Numbered from the stretch's first letter, positions 34,432 through 46,682 are shown. The stretch: DNA of 64,000 nucleotides from Canna indica (GCA_034359265.1 CP136891.1:59992001-60056000), one strand, 5' to 3'. A program made the numbers and translations. The notes: generated from the letters alone by a model not told the origin.

Positions 34432-36330
34432 GTTGTCAATTTGTTGTTTTGTATTATCTTTTGAAGTTTTCATGTTCAACAACTTGCTATTTACTGGTGG
34501 TATATTTTCAACTCATGTAATTCAATTTGCATCAACATATCCAGTAGATTGATTTTTGAAACTATTGTTGTAGTATATGTTGATGAACTTTGAATATTCC
34601 AATTTTTTTAATCGATTATCCATTTACCAAACTGGTTAACTGGTTTGTAAACGGATAACCGGTTCTATTCGAACCGAATTAATTGAAATGTTTCGGTTAT
34701 CCGCGGATAACCAAAACCAAGCCGGTTTCAGTTTCGGATACAAGATTTTGAAACCGAACGGTCTCGATTTCGATTAGCGGGTGTTTAGTTCGGTTTCGGT
34801 TAACCACAAAAAATACAGTTAACCAAACTGTTGTCATCCCTAAACATGGACCTAGGAAATTCCTGGATCCATCTAGAAATTCCCAAATCCATAATTTTTT
34901 ATTCAAAAATTCCTAGACCAACTATTATATTATGGTATAAAATTTCAAAGGCAAAAAATAGCTACTAGACCTTTTGATTATGAAATTTGAGAACATTTTT
35001 GATGGCCTTCTCACAATCCCTGCAGAAGTATGATCCAAAATCGATGGCAAAGCAAGCCAAAAAAATACTTACATGGGAGATAATAGGTCTGGATGTCAAA
35101 ACCTTGAGGAAGGAGAAAGGGGCAAATTAATAACAATTAACGAAGTAGCGTGAAAAAATTAAGCAAAGGAAGTTCCTAAAGGATACCAGCTTAGTAACAT
35201 CACTTGAAAGTTCAATTCAAACTTCTTCCCAATTGTACAACCTAATGAAAATTTAATTAAAATTCAAAAATAATATTCATAAATATAAACAAATGAAATC
35301 AAATAAAAAAATTTGATAGATATCACAAACCTTTGGATACCATATTTGGACATCACAAACCTTATCAGGTGACGTAGGTCCTCTATATATATCCTAGATT
35401 TTTTGCATAAAAAATATTAGTCATTTTTTATATTTTATTTTCATACTATTTTAAACAATTGTATTTACCTTTCTCAGCATTGAAAATAGATTACAAAATT
35501 CCAAGACTCCCACAACTGGTCCTTCATCAGTTACAACTTTCATAATATCCTGATCTTTTATCTTATCATCTTTAAATTGTGGTTGAGATGCAAAAACCCT
35601 ATCTCCTGGTGGCAACTAACATGAAAGCATATAAAAAAATTATAAGATTAATTTAAATTAAATTGATTATCATTAACTATTTTATCTATATATTATTTGT
35701 TTTTACCTTTTTCCACTTTTCTAATTTCTTTCCTACATACTGACAAAGATCCGTTGTACATAACCCATCCGTGGAAAGAGACTTCTGAATTTTGTTGAAT
35801 GAACTTTGTTCATACTGTCTCTTGGAATTCGCAACAACATTGTTAATTAAATATTGTCCAGACAACGATAATAGTTTCTTAACGTCACCCACCGACATAT
35901 TATGTCATGCTTCAACGATCGCAGCAACGGCAAGAACCCAATGCACATCTAAACAAAAATAAATATATTAATGAACATCCACAAATATTATAAATATTTC
36001 AATCTAAGTTTCTTATACTTATTGTCATTAGTTTTATAATTAATTTCATGGAGTTTAAATATCACAATATTTTCAAAATAGGGTTAGAATTTGTTGAAAA
36101 GAAAAGAAAACAAATGAAAACAAAAGAAATCAATGAGAAAATTGATGATACTTTATCGAAAAAAACTTGGCTATATATTCATAACAAACTAAGCTAAAAT
36201 TAAGTTGCCAAGCTAAGGTAAAATTAAGTTACTCGAGTCCTTCTAATGACGTAAAAGACTAAATCAAACAAACAAGAATTCCTTAACAATATTGATTTAT
36301 TGACTAGGTACAAAACAAAGGTAATCTTTG

Positions 36331-36465
36331 GTTTGATAGAATAGATGGGGAATAAAATACTATTTACGTACCACTTATTCCTTTATTTGGAATACTATTC
36401 ACTATGAATTAGGAATACTTCCTTACCTCAACCCAAGGAATACTATTCCCCATCTATTCCTTATG
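36331..36465. mobile_element. Small foldback MITE
   Basis: GAATAGATGGGGAATA (about 36339) and its inverse TATTCCCCATCTATTC (ending 36459) face each other across a palindromic interior with several GGAATACTATTC words. This is typical of short plant foldback elements. Target copies are not clear. Confidence 0.6.
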
Positions 36466-36666
36466 ACTTTTTTTAATACTATCCTTCAATATTTATAATA
36501 TTACATAATAATATAAAAATTAAATCGTTGAATTAATTTCAAGCTCACAAAAGCATTGTTGCAAGCGAACGACACAAACCATTGACAAACTTGTACTTTC
36601 GTCGTTGTAGATGAACGACGTTGGGACACTTAGCAATCTTGTAATGGAGATTGTCTTGACGAAAAC

Positions 36667-37998
36667 ATGGCTCGCAAAAGAAGTGGTGAAGCGAGTGGTG
36701 TCACCCAAGTGACAACGACCATTCTGGAGGAAGCGTTGGTGGAAGACCAAATGCAAGCTCAATAAACAAAGCAGTCTCATACTCATCAAAGGTTAGATGA
36801 GATAGAAGCGGTGTTGACCACCCAACACGAGACAATTGTCGAACTCGAAACAGACATGCGCCAAATCGGCAAGCTGGCCGATGCTCAAGACTCACTCGAG
36901 TCGAAGTTGGGAGGGCTTCAAGACAACACACATGAAATTAGAAGCAGTTAAGCATCTACAAAATGAAATTGCGGGACTCAGGGCGGCATTTTCATTACTA
37001 AATCAGGAGATACTCGGGAAGCGGCAACTATCGACAACGCGAGGCGCCACACACCATGTCTAAACACCTAGACCAAAACCTCATAATAGGGCTTGTGATG
37101 TCAAGGGGGTTGTTTGAACTTCCTCTTTGACTACAATATTTCAAGGTCACAAGAATGGGTGGACGATGAAGACATGAAAGTGTCCCTTGCAACAATGTAT
37201 TTGTCTGAGGATATATGCAAAGTTTTGGTGGCGGACCCAAGTACCAAGATATTCAAAGGGGATAAATCAAGATCGATATTTGGGATGAACTAAAGCGGGA
37301 ACTAAAGGCACAATTTTTCCCCAAGAATGTGGAGCTCATTGCCTGACGAAAGCTGCGGCAACTCCGTCATAACAATTCGATTCGAGAGTATGTGAAAGAG
37401 TTCTCAACTATTATGCTAGATATCCCGAACATTGCTGAAAGTGATCAATTGTTCACCTTCCAAGAAGGCCTAAAGCCATGGGCACAACAAGAACTCTTTA
37501 GGAGGAACGTTAAGACCTTGACGGAAGAAAAGATAGTTGCATAGCGACTCACTGACTACAACTCGAAAGAAAACCGAATAAAGGTGCCGCCCTACGAGCC
37601 GATAGTCATGAGACCCAACAAAGACAAGGAGATTGGCTCCTACAAGGGTAAAGAAATCATAGGCGATACTAGAAGAAGGGAATACCCTCCAAGGGAATAT
37701 CCTCCAAGAGAGTACCCTCCAAGAGGGAACATGCCACGATTCTCACCTTCGTGCTTCTTGTGTGGAGGATCACACATGGTACGTGAGTGCCCGCAACGCC
37801 AAGTCCTGATTGTGGAGACCGTGGCAAAACCATGTCATTGTTTCTATAAAGAAGGAAAAGGCCAAGTCTTCTTCAATTCCCAACGTGGGGCCTTCGGGGA
37901 ACTACTCCGATGGAGATGAAGACACGAGAAGGTCAAACATGGGAGCAGTACGGCTGCTCAACGCACTCAAAACTCAAGTGGGGGGGGGGGGTGTGTGA
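36667..37998 (+). pseudogene. Gypsy gag, decayed
   Basis: The likely start ATG is at 36667 (MARKRSGEASGV). Stops interrupt it within 110 bases and again later. Recognisable parts: a coiled-coil-like HETIVELETDMRQ region; a capsid segment with LKRELKAQFFPKNVE and IREYVKEFSTIMLDI near 37290-37440; three repeats of YPPRE at 37681-37725; and a zinc knuckle CFLCGGSHMVREC at 37752-37790 (Cys2-His-Cys intact). A run of ten or more G at 37980 precedes the pol part. No LTR was found to the left. Confidence 0.85.
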
Positions 37999-38019
37999 TG
38001 CCCCAAGGAGAAGGGTTCC

Positions 38020-39960
38020 GAAGCGATGCACGAGCTGATGTTCATCGACATTGAGCTCATTGGTAGGAATACTCGAGCAGTGGTGGACTCGGGCACAACC
38101 CATAACAACATTGCCAATGAAGAGACAAGGCGACTGGGCTCAGGCTAGAGAAGAGCTCAAGTTAGGTGAAAGTCATGAACTTTGACGCCCAAGAAATAAA
38201 CAGTGTGGCCACAGATGTTCTGTTGAAGGTGGGGAAGTGGAAAGGGCATACCATCATGGTGGTAGTGTCCCTCAATGACTATCAAGTCATTCGAGTGATG
38301 GATTTCTTACAGACTGCAAAGGTGGTGCCAATGCTCTTCCTCGACACCCTTTGCTTAATGGGAGAGGCAAACCCCTGCATCGTCCTGGTAGTGTACTCGG
38401 CATCAAGGGATCACACAACAAGTTCCTCTCTGACATGCAAGTGAAGAAATGAACTCGGCGAGGCGAGCTCACGATGGTGGCTGCAGTCAAGTTAGAAGAC
38501 CAACTCGATGGGGCGGAGTGAGAACCCGCTGCAGTGGCTAGTGTACTCAAGGAGTTCGAGGGCGTGATGCCACCCAAACTACCCAAGACATTACCAACAA
38601 GAAGGGGGGTGTATCACAGAATCAAACTGGAACCGAGAAGACATGCAAGTGAAGAAAGGAATTCGGCGAGGCGAGCTCACGATGGTGGCTGCAGTCAAGT
38701 TAGAAGACCAACTCGATGGGGCAAAGTGAGAACACACTGCAATGGCTAGTGTACTCAAGGAGTTCGAGGGTGTGATGCCACCCGAGCTACCCAAGACATT
38801 ACCAACAAGAAGGGGGGTGGATCACGGAATCGAACTGGAACTGAGGACCAAGCCACCTTACCAACCTCCATATAGAATGCCACCGCTAAAGCTGGCAGAA
38901 CTTCGAAAGCAACTGGACAAGCTACTTAGCGGTGGATTGATTCGTAGCTCGAAAGCTCCCTTCGGAGCCCCGGTGTTGTTTCAGAAGAAGGACGGTCTTT
39001 GCCTTTGAGTGGACTATCCGGCCTTGAAGAACAACATGACGGTGAAGAACAAATACCTTATTCCTCTCATCATGGACTTGTTCGACCAACTTGGCCAAGC
39101 AAGGTACTTCTCAAATTGGACCTAAGATTAGGCTACTAGCAAGTGTGAATTGCATAGGGCGACGAAGGAAAGATCACTTGTGTAACCCACTATGGAACTT
39201 TTGAATCCTTAGTGATGCCATTCGATCTTACAAATTATCCAGCAATCTTCAGCACCATAATGAACCAATTGTTCCACAAGCACTTAGACAAGTTCAAATT
39301 CTCGAGGAGAACACCCTATTCGTGAAACGAGAAAGTGCTACTTTACCCAAGAAGAAATCAACTTTCTATGACACCGCGTTGGTGGCAGAAAAATCCTAAT
39401 GAATAACACAAAAATTCGTGTTGTGGCGGAATGACAACCACCCACAAATGTCACTGAGCTTAGGTCATTCCTAGGCTTTGTGAACTACTATCGACGGTTT
39501 ATTGCTGGGTATTCAAGGACAAGGCATGGCAGTGGTCTTAGCATTGTGTGGACGCGTTCGAGGGCCTGAAGCAGACAATGATAGAGGACCCGTGCTCAAG
39601 CTTCCAACTGTTGGAAGCCCTTCGAAGTCCACACTGATGCATCAGACTTCGCTATTGGAGGCATCCTCATGCAAGGACATCCGATCGCCTATGAGAGTCG
39701 TAAGTTGAACGACATAGAGTGACGATACCCCATACACGAAAAGGAGATGACAACAATAGTTCATTGTCTCTATGTTTGGAGGCACTATTTCCTCACATTG
39801 CGCTTTATTGTGTAGACGAACAACATAGAGCTAAGTTACTTCCAAACTTAGCTAATCTTGACATGACGTTGGAGTACAAGTCGAGTTGCTCCAACATTGT
39901 GGTGGATGGTTTGAGACACAAGGTTGAATGAGCTGCAGCCGTTCAAGGAGAAGCAGAGAG
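38020..39960 (+). pseudogene. Gypsy protease, reverse transcriptase and RNase H remnants
   Basis: AVVDSGTTHNNIA at about 38080 is the aspartic protease active site. RT begins at about 38740: EFEGVMPPELP, HGIELELRTKPPYQPPYRM, LLSGGLIRSSKAPFGAPVLF, then after a stop VDYPALKNN (about 39010). RYFSNW, THYGTFESLVMPFDLTN and HKHLDKF follow. The segment that should carry the catalytic YLDD is deleted near 39300, where HLDKF joins [21 protein letters not shown] at 39475 and RNase H-like pieces follow in shifting frames. Many stops; long dead. Confidence 0.85.
38433..38848 (+). repeat. 208-bp tandem duplication inside the Gypsy pol
   Basis: ACATGCAAGTGAAGAAA at 38433 recurs at 38641. The block up to the RT start (EFEGVMPP, RRGV) appears twice with about ten differences, which explains the duplicated short frames here. 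Confidence 0.9.
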
Positions 39961-40117
39961 CAGAATGAGTCAAGCGCAATGCAACTTCCGTAGAACGATC
40001 AACATGGGCTTACTAAAGGACACCCAAGCAGAGGCACTCTTTAAGCTGATCAAGGATGGGTAGACAAGGAGATTTTGGATCCAAGGGAATCGACTGTAGG
40101 TACCTAGGGCAAATGAC

Positions 40118-40671
40118 ATGCGCAAAGACTTACACCAAATGCGACCGGTGATGGACTATCAAAGATCCTTTCAGCGGCTTCTTGCACGCACTGGCAATTT
40201 ATCATCCGAGCAAGAAGTGGAGGAAGATGGCTTGGGAAGGACATCTCCTAACCGGTTGACTCCATGCTACTTGCTCATAGAGACGAGCGAAGCGCATAGC
40301 TTCAGTGAGGTCTATCGGATTGAGAGCTTCCACAATGACTTGAGGCAAGGTGGAGAGTGAGCAGTCCTAGTTCATTATGTGGTGGCATTCCTTGAGCGAT
40401 ACCTTGGCATCGAGGAGAATGGCCAAGAATTTCACTGCCATCGATTTGGAATCTGACCTTGATTGGGTACTTGAACAAGATCATTATTGGCACGAATGGA
40501 AATGCTGACTTAGACCATCACTGAGGTAGTACGAAGGGTTTCTACTTCTTTTGATAATGCTGCGATCTGGGGCAAAATTTATTTTGCTTCTCGATCAGCT
40601 CGATCTATCGCTTGAGAGGCTGTCCTCTCGCGCATGAATGCGAGGACCTGATCTTGGAAAGACTCCCCCAT
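40118..40671. pseudogene. Gypsy gag fragments in opposite orientations
   Basis: On the minus strand, an ATG at 40671 just after the primer site opens MGESFQDQVLAFMRERTASQ, and further on IDLTEAMRFARLYE (about 40300) resembles the end of a Gypsy capsid. On the plus strand at 40145-40225, DYQRSFQRLLARTG and SEQEVE resemble a capsid of another copy. Two degraded elements have been joined or rearranged here. Confidence 0.55.
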
Positions 40672-40675
40672 GTTT

Positions 40676-40688
40676 GGCTTTGATACCA
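40676..40688 (-). other. Gypsy primer-binding site
   Basis: The minus strand reads TGGTATCAAAGCC, a plant LTR-element primer site complementary to a tRNA-Met 3' end. It lies just before a gag-like ATG. Confidence 0.75.
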
Positions 40689-40696
40689 CTTTATTA

Positions 40697-41056
40697 TGAT
40701 CCTTGTTTTGTGCCTTGCAATAAGCATAAGTTCGAGGCCGAGATGGAGGCTCCACGATGCTAGAAGTTTGCTGAATTGAAGAGTGCTGGGTGCTGGAAAG
40801 ATTTAGTAGATCACTAGAGAAAGAGGGAGAGAAAGGGAGGGAGGAAGAGACACTATTTGAATATCAGTCATGCATGTCTTTCTTTTTCTCATTTTTCCTT
40901 ATATAGATTACACGATGTATTGTAATCATAGCATATTTAATGGCAATAAGGTATTCCTTATTTCTTATAATAACTTACATAGATATTTAAGTAACATATA
41001 AAGTACCTAAGTGCTGAAATTGTATCTCAGTTATAATGAGATTACTCCAATCAACA
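40697..41056 (-). mobile_element. Gypsy 5' LTR spanning the left edge of copy B
   Basis: On the minus strand this would run from TGTTGATTGG (41056) to ...CA (about 40697), eight bases before the primer site. It contains CTATATAAGG, a TATA box, near 40905. The part right of 40881 matches copy A at 1-176. The ends are inferred from TG...CA and the primer site; no second LTR is in the window. Confidence 0.6.
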
Positions 41057-41879
41057 TCAACGCGTATAGGATCAACCTACAAATCATTAAATGAAAAATA
41101 ATAATCAACATATGAATATTTGTAAAAGGCTCAATAACAATTAAAAAAATAATAGAGGACTTAGTTACTAATGATCGGCATACATTCTTTCCTTTAGCTT
41201 TAGCTCCCTAAAAATTATGAAAAAAAAAGTTATTGTCATGCCTTTGATCAAAAGCTAACAAGGGAATGGCTATCATAAAGTTGAGAGGAAAGTTACATTA
41301 AAAAAAAGTAAATAAGGTACCTTCTTGCTGCTTTGTGCATCGTGAAATTTGTTCTTGCGCGGACCCATCAAATCCTGGTGCAAGCCAGGTTCAATCAAAA
41401 ATCTCTGCAAACAAGAGGAGATGGCTTTGTAATGAGAGGAGAATTCATTGAAACAACTAAAATTTGTTTGCCCCAAGAAAAAGAAAAGAAGAGCTCCTAC
41501 CCCTACAAATGCCACAAAACACTACAAAAAAATGACCTTTATGCCTCGATGTCACAAAGGAAATGACCTTTATGCCTCAATGCCACAAAAGAAATAACCT
41601 TTATGCCACAACGTCCCAAACTTCCAGTATTCCACCAAAAATCAAAAACTTCAAAAACAAGTTTGTCTTTTTAGCTTCTAAACTGTCAGTGTAACATAAA
41701 TAAAACAAAGAAAAAACCACGAGTCGGCAGGATTCCTTTTACTGGTATCACAATCAAATAATGTTTTCTTTTTCTTAATGGTCTTAAGGTTCTTTATTTT
41801 TGTTCGTTTTACTTTATTTATTTGTTATTTCATTGAATTTTGTTGGACTTTGAGTGCTATTTGTCATTTGGACAGTTTC

Positions 41880-42104
41880 ATGGCTGAAAAGGAAACACCG
41901 AATGCACCTACTGATGATGGATTTTCTGAATATCAATCTGCAACTAAGAGGCCAAACGTAACTTCAAATGTCTGGCAGCATTTTGAACGCATTTTGGTTG
42001 AGGATAAAGATGTGATAAAAGCCAAATGTAACTATTGTCATACAGTATTTGTTGCTGCATCAAAAACTGGTACTTCTCATTTGAAGCGTCATATATATAG
42101 ATAA
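41880..42104 (+). pseudogene. hAT transposase, N-terminal BED zinc finger fragment (copy B)
   Basis: This is the counterpart of 1000-1224 with the same BED finger ligands (CNYC, HLKRH) and the same TATA insertion ending the frame. Differences from copy A are a few substitutions (KRPN for KRPK, ERIL for ERNL). Confidence 0.8.
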
Positions 42105-43189
42105 GTGCCCTAAATGCAGTGGCGGATCAGGGCAACCTCATATATAAATATATTTTCAAAACTTAAAGTTCAAGCTAATTTTGATAGCCGACCTCGACGA
42201 GTTTTCATGTTTATGCTTTTTAGAAAATGATGCATGAACAACAATCTAACCTCCTAACAAAATTAGACGATTATTAATATACTATCCTACTTGCTAAAAA
42301 AATTATCAATAAGAAAAAAATTATGTCATTATGGTTAGATTAAAATGTGCAAAACTAGAAATCAAAATATAATTGACCAGTTATGTTGGTTTACTCAAGC
42401 TATTAGCACAGAAGAATAGAAATAAATCATGTTGAAAAACATCAAAATTTATGTTTTCGGTTTCGATTACAAGCTAGATACAAACCATTAATTGTATTGC
42501 AACAAAAGGAGTATAAAACTTCAGTACATGTTTAATCACACAACAAAGGACAAGCAAGCTTCCCCCAAGCATTTTAGTTGAAGCAACAAGCACATATATT
42601 TATTTGAAAAGAAGGTGGGAGAAAAAACTGAAGACGGTAAAAAGAAAATTGAAGGCATGAAATATGAACAGATATATGCTTGCTTGTGCATCTAGCAAAG
42701 CACATGTGATCTGATATTCTGATCGTTGCCTGTGCTGTGTATGGTGGTGGAGTTGCTTGCTTGTGCATTTAGCAAAACACATATTTTTATCAGGAACTAA
42801 GTAAATCACATGTCCAATCCATAAGAGAAACAAGAGTCTTTTGTATTTGATTATTCATGTGTTTGGCAAGCAAATGATAGATATTTGATGATACAAATCC
42901 CATATCAATTTGTCATAACACATTTATTAGAATAGGAAATATTTGCACTCTAATTCCATCTTAAATACAATCTATCATTATAAGTTAGATCGATCTAATC
43001 AAGTTAAACTGATAAAGGCATGGGTGCATCAAAAGTTTAGAAAGCTCAAAAGATAATATGAATCTAATCAAAACATAGGCAAACTAGAATATATTGCACA
43101 ACTAAAAATTCTTGTATTGTATATCACAATTGAAATAAAGAAAAAACATGTTATTTCTTTCTCACAATTGAAATAAAGAAAAAACATTT

Positions 43190-43334
43190 TTTTAGGGAAT
43201 AAGAGTCCGTTGGAATTGTATTTAGAAGAACCACCTCATGATTTGAATGAAGATTTGGATGTTTTAGAGTACTGGCATAGAAGCTCAGTGAGATTTACAG
43301 AACTTTCAAGAATGGCAAGTGACATTTCATTTTG
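43190..43334 (+). pseudogene. hAT transposase C-terminal part 1 (copy B)
   Basis: NKSPLELYLEEPP, VLEYWHRSS and LSRMASD are present. The Trp codon missing from copy A is kept here, but about 47 net bases upstream are lost and replaced by a short repeat of AATTGAAATAAAGAAAAAAC (43130 and 43166). The nested element follows at 43335. Confidence 0.8.
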
Positions 43335-43762
43335 TAGGGGGTGAGCAAAAAAAAAATGGATTTTCGGTTAATCGGAAAACGGTCCAAAACCGAGCCGGTT
43401 CTTTCGGTTTCATTTTTTATTTTTCAAAAAAATTGGGTTTTGGTTTCGGGTTCGGTCCGAGTTGTAAAAAGTCCACCGATTTCGATTAACCAACCGGTTT
43501 AATATTTTTTAATATATATAATATAATTTATTAAATAATATATTAGGGTTTCTACTTTCTAATTACAATACAACCTGTAGCAAGTAAAATCCTCTTCTCT
43601 AAGCAAATAATTTCTTGTGTGTTTTATTCCTCTGTTTTATCCCCAAAAATCCTCATCACCACAAATAAGCATGACTTCGCCCCTATCTCGTGACCCACAA
43701 ACAGGGACCTCAGCTGGTTCTCTCAAGGGATGTCATTTTTTATGAAATGTCTGCGTGGAGAT

Positions 43763-45497
43763 AGGAAGATAATGAAATTCAGATTACTGTTGAACCTGGT
43801 GGAGTCGCGATAATCCCTCCAGTTGGTGCCCCTCTAGCGACCAATCAAACATAAGGAGAAACTTCAAGGGCCAATTCTTCAAGTGAGTATTCTAACTCTG
43901 GTTCTCCCCAAAGGTATCGCTCTTTATCTGATGTTTATGCCTCAAGTAAGTTTGTTTTATTTGCTAGAGAAACACAGAATTTTGAGGAAGCTGCAAAAGA
44001 AGAAGTTTGGAGAAAAGGAATGAGGAAATCAAAAACATCAAGAAAAATCAGACATGGGAATTAGTCGATCTACCAGAAGGGAAAGATGCAATTGGACTGA
44101 AATGGATCTTCAAGACCAAGTATAATGAAGATGGCAGTATTCAAAAGTATAAGGCCAGAGTGGTCGCAAAAGGCTACTCACAACAACCCAGGGTTGATTT
44201 TAATGAGACTTTCTCTCTGGTAGTTCGAATGGAGATGATAAGAATTGTTCTTGCTTTAGCAGCCCAATTCGAAACGAAGGTGTTCCAGCTCGATGTCAAG
44301 TCAGCGTTCCAAAATGGAGAGTTAGAAGAAAAGGTGTACGTATACCAACCTGAAGGCTATGTCGTGAAGGTAAAGGAAGACAAAGTTTGTCGGCTCCGGA
44401 AGGCTCTCTACACTTTGGTCTAACTCGATCTTGGAATAGCAAGATTGGCTCAAATTTCCAACACTTTGGTCTTCAACGAAGCCAAAGAACATATTTAAAG
44501 ATGGTTGAAGATTTTAACTCAAGCCAGGAATAGTAAGATTGACTCATATTTCCAACACTTTGGTCTTCAACGAAGCCAAAGAACAAATTTAAAGATGGTT
44601 GAAGATTTCAAAAAGGCCATGATGAAAGAATTCGAGATGACTGATCTAGGCATCATGAAGTACTTTCTCGGTTTTCAAGTCAAGCAATCAAGAGGTGAGA
44701 TCTTTATTTTGCTAGAGAAATATATTGAGGACCTGATAAAGAAGTTTCAGATGTCAACATCAAAATCGATGCCTGCACCAATGGCAATTAACGAGAAGCT
44801 ACAGCAAGATGATGGTGCAGAGATGGTCGATGAGAAGATTTATCGAAGCTTGGTGGGATCTCTAATTTATCTCACTAATACAAGGCCTGATATTGTGCAG
44901 CTTGTAAGTGTTGTTTCAAGATTCAAGAGCAAGCCCAGCAAGATTCATTATGCTGCAGCAAAGAGAATTCTTAGGTACTTGTAGGGAACAAAACAATCGG
45001 GGCTCAAATATACCGAAGAAGGAAACAACAAGCTGGTCGGGTTCACAGATAGTGATTGGGCAAGTTCTATGGATGATAGAAGAAGCACTTCAGGACATCT
45101 TTTTTGCCTGGGTTCGAAGATAATTTCCTGGAGCTCTAGGAAGCAAAATACTGTTGCATTATCTTCTGCGGAAGCATAATATGCAGCAGCTACAAGTGCA
45201 GCTTGTGAAGTTGTTTGGCTTCGGCAAATTTTGTCTGATATGCAGCAGAATGAAGAAGATCTGACTGTCATTTTCTATGACAACATGTCAACGATAACCA
45301 TGACGAAAAATCTTGTTTTCCATGCTAGAAGAAAGCATATTGAGCTCTGCCATAACTTTATTCGAGACTTGGTGAACAAAAGAGAGATTTGCTTGAAGTT
45401 CATTGGGTACAACGAGCAGCCAGCAGATGTTCTTACCAAACCAATATCTAAGGAGAAACTTGAGAAGTTCAAAGGCTTAATGAAAATCACAAATTAA
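43763..45497 (+). pseudogene. Copia pol remnant: RT and RNase H (copy B)
   Basis: This is the counterpart of 2930-4664 with the same loss of gag, protease, integrase and the YVDD segment and the same 86-bp tandem duplication. An additional stop (TAG after RILRYL, 44983) truncates the second frame. The final RNase H frame is 45231-45497. Confidence 0.9.
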
Positions 45498-45504
45498 GAG
45501 GGGG

Positions 45505-45842
45505 TGTTAAAAGTTAATTTGTAATTTCCATTAGAGTACTTTCTAGAAAGTTTGACTAAGTTTAAGGTCTCTTAGTTATTGAAATTGTGATAGTCTTAAT
45601 GAGTCTTTGGAATTATGTCATACTTAATGAGTCTTTGGAATTATGTTAGTCTTAATTAGTCTTTGGAATTGTGGTCTTTGGAATTGTGTTTGAACCTTAA
45701 TTATGAGTCTAGAATTATCATGTGAAGTAGTATAAATAGACAAGAGTTCTGTCATTATAATCAACCAAAAAAAGGAAGTAAAACCCTCTTCTGTGAGCAA
45801 ATAATTTCTTGTGTGTTTTATTCCTCTATTTTATCCCCAACA
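45505..45842 (+). mobile_element. Copia 3' LTR (copy B)
   Basis: This 338-bp LTR starts TGTTAAAAG after AAGAGGGGG and ends CCCCAACA, the same length as in copy A with scattered substitutions. Confidence 0.85.
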
Positions 45843-46449
45843 AGCCTCGTCACCACAAATAAGCATGACTTCGACCCTATCTCATGACCCACAAATAGCA
45901 CAGCTGAGGTCCTCGGTGCTTTCTTCTAGATTCAATGTCAAGTCTTCAGTTATCTCATCTGAGTGGCTCAACAAGTTAGCAAAAGATTTCTGAGCACATG
46001 CCACTAGTCTTGCGGTTATGGAGATGAACATATTATAATTGGAACAATAAAAGGTCCTATGTTTATGCTAATTAGTTTATTGTGTGCTAACTTTCATTAG
46101 TTGTATGCTAATTAGTTTATTGTGTGCTAACTTTCATTAGTTGTATGCTAATTAGTTTGTCGTATGCAAAGTTTAAAAGTAGGATTTTGTTGTTAAGTTA
46201 ACCCATGAAGATATAGTGCACACCCGACTTGTTCTAATTCCTAGCTAATTGAATTATAGTAGTAGCTAATTGAGTTTGGGTAAATTTTGCATATACATGA
46301 CTTGTTCTAATTCCTAAGCAACTGATATAACTAATATGTTTTATGTTATATCAGGACAGAGTAGAATAAATAGTATTACACATGATTTTTCTTGAACTAA
46401 TAAGTATACTTTTGGTACTAGCATTCTCATAATCTCATTTTTATCATTA

Positions 46450-46481
46450 CTAGAAAAGATCCCGCGCTACGCAGCGGCATC
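46450..46481 (-). mobile_element. Helitron-like 3' terminus (copy B)
   Basis: CTAG at 46450-46453, a spacer, and a stem GATCCCGC with GCGGCATC (one mismatch from a G-to-C change) correspond to 5587-5618 in copy A. Confidence 0.55.
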
Positions 46482-46682
46482 CAAATAATCTTATAAAATA
46501 TTTTTAAATTAATAATAATGATGATGAAATTGATTCTATATTATCAGATAAAATAAATAAAACATAATTATATATTAATATATGAAAATAATATCATTTG
46601 TTAATAGAGTTAAATATAAATATCAATCTTACGGTAGCAAACTTAAATTCAATCATAATAGTATGTTTTTAATATTCTAGAT

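Larger units (their letters stand above)
32131..34842 (+). mobile_element. Pack-type hAT element carrying MPC and CDKB2 gene fragments
   Basis: The ends are TAGGGGTGGCAA at 32131 and, inverted, TAGGGATGACAA at 34842. A perfect 8-bp AACATGGA target copy lies at 32123-32130 and 34843-34850. Both subterminal zones (32140-32340, 34600-34830) are rich in CGGTTAACCG/GGATAACC words. There is no transposase; the interior holds intron-containing fragments of two host genes, both on the plus strand. This is the pattern of gene-capturing non-autonomous elements. 8-bp target copies and TAGGG ends point to the hAT superfamily. Confidence 0.85.
31880..35948 (-). pseudogene. Papain-like protease / cystatin-like gene, broken, with a transposon inside
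   Basis: Minus-strand pieces with consistent splice signals. Exon 35948-35707: HWVLAVAAIVEA, a TGA, then LLSLSGQYLINN, matching the papain CWAFxAVAAVE...LSLSEQ region but with the active Cys replaced by His. Exon 35615-35469: IMKVVTDEGPVVGVLEF, like the papain mid-region. Short exon near 35393-35361: DIYRGPTSPDK, like GVYxGP. Last exon 32112-31880 (76 codons): KVI, a stop in place of Lys, ANACGFSLYQVTFEA, YQSKVYR, YLFRKN, like a cystatin VVKAN core. The element at 32131-34842 lies 18 bp upstream of the last exon's acceptor. One gene with both domains is my inference; papain and cystatin assignments rest on motifs only. Confidence 0.5.
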
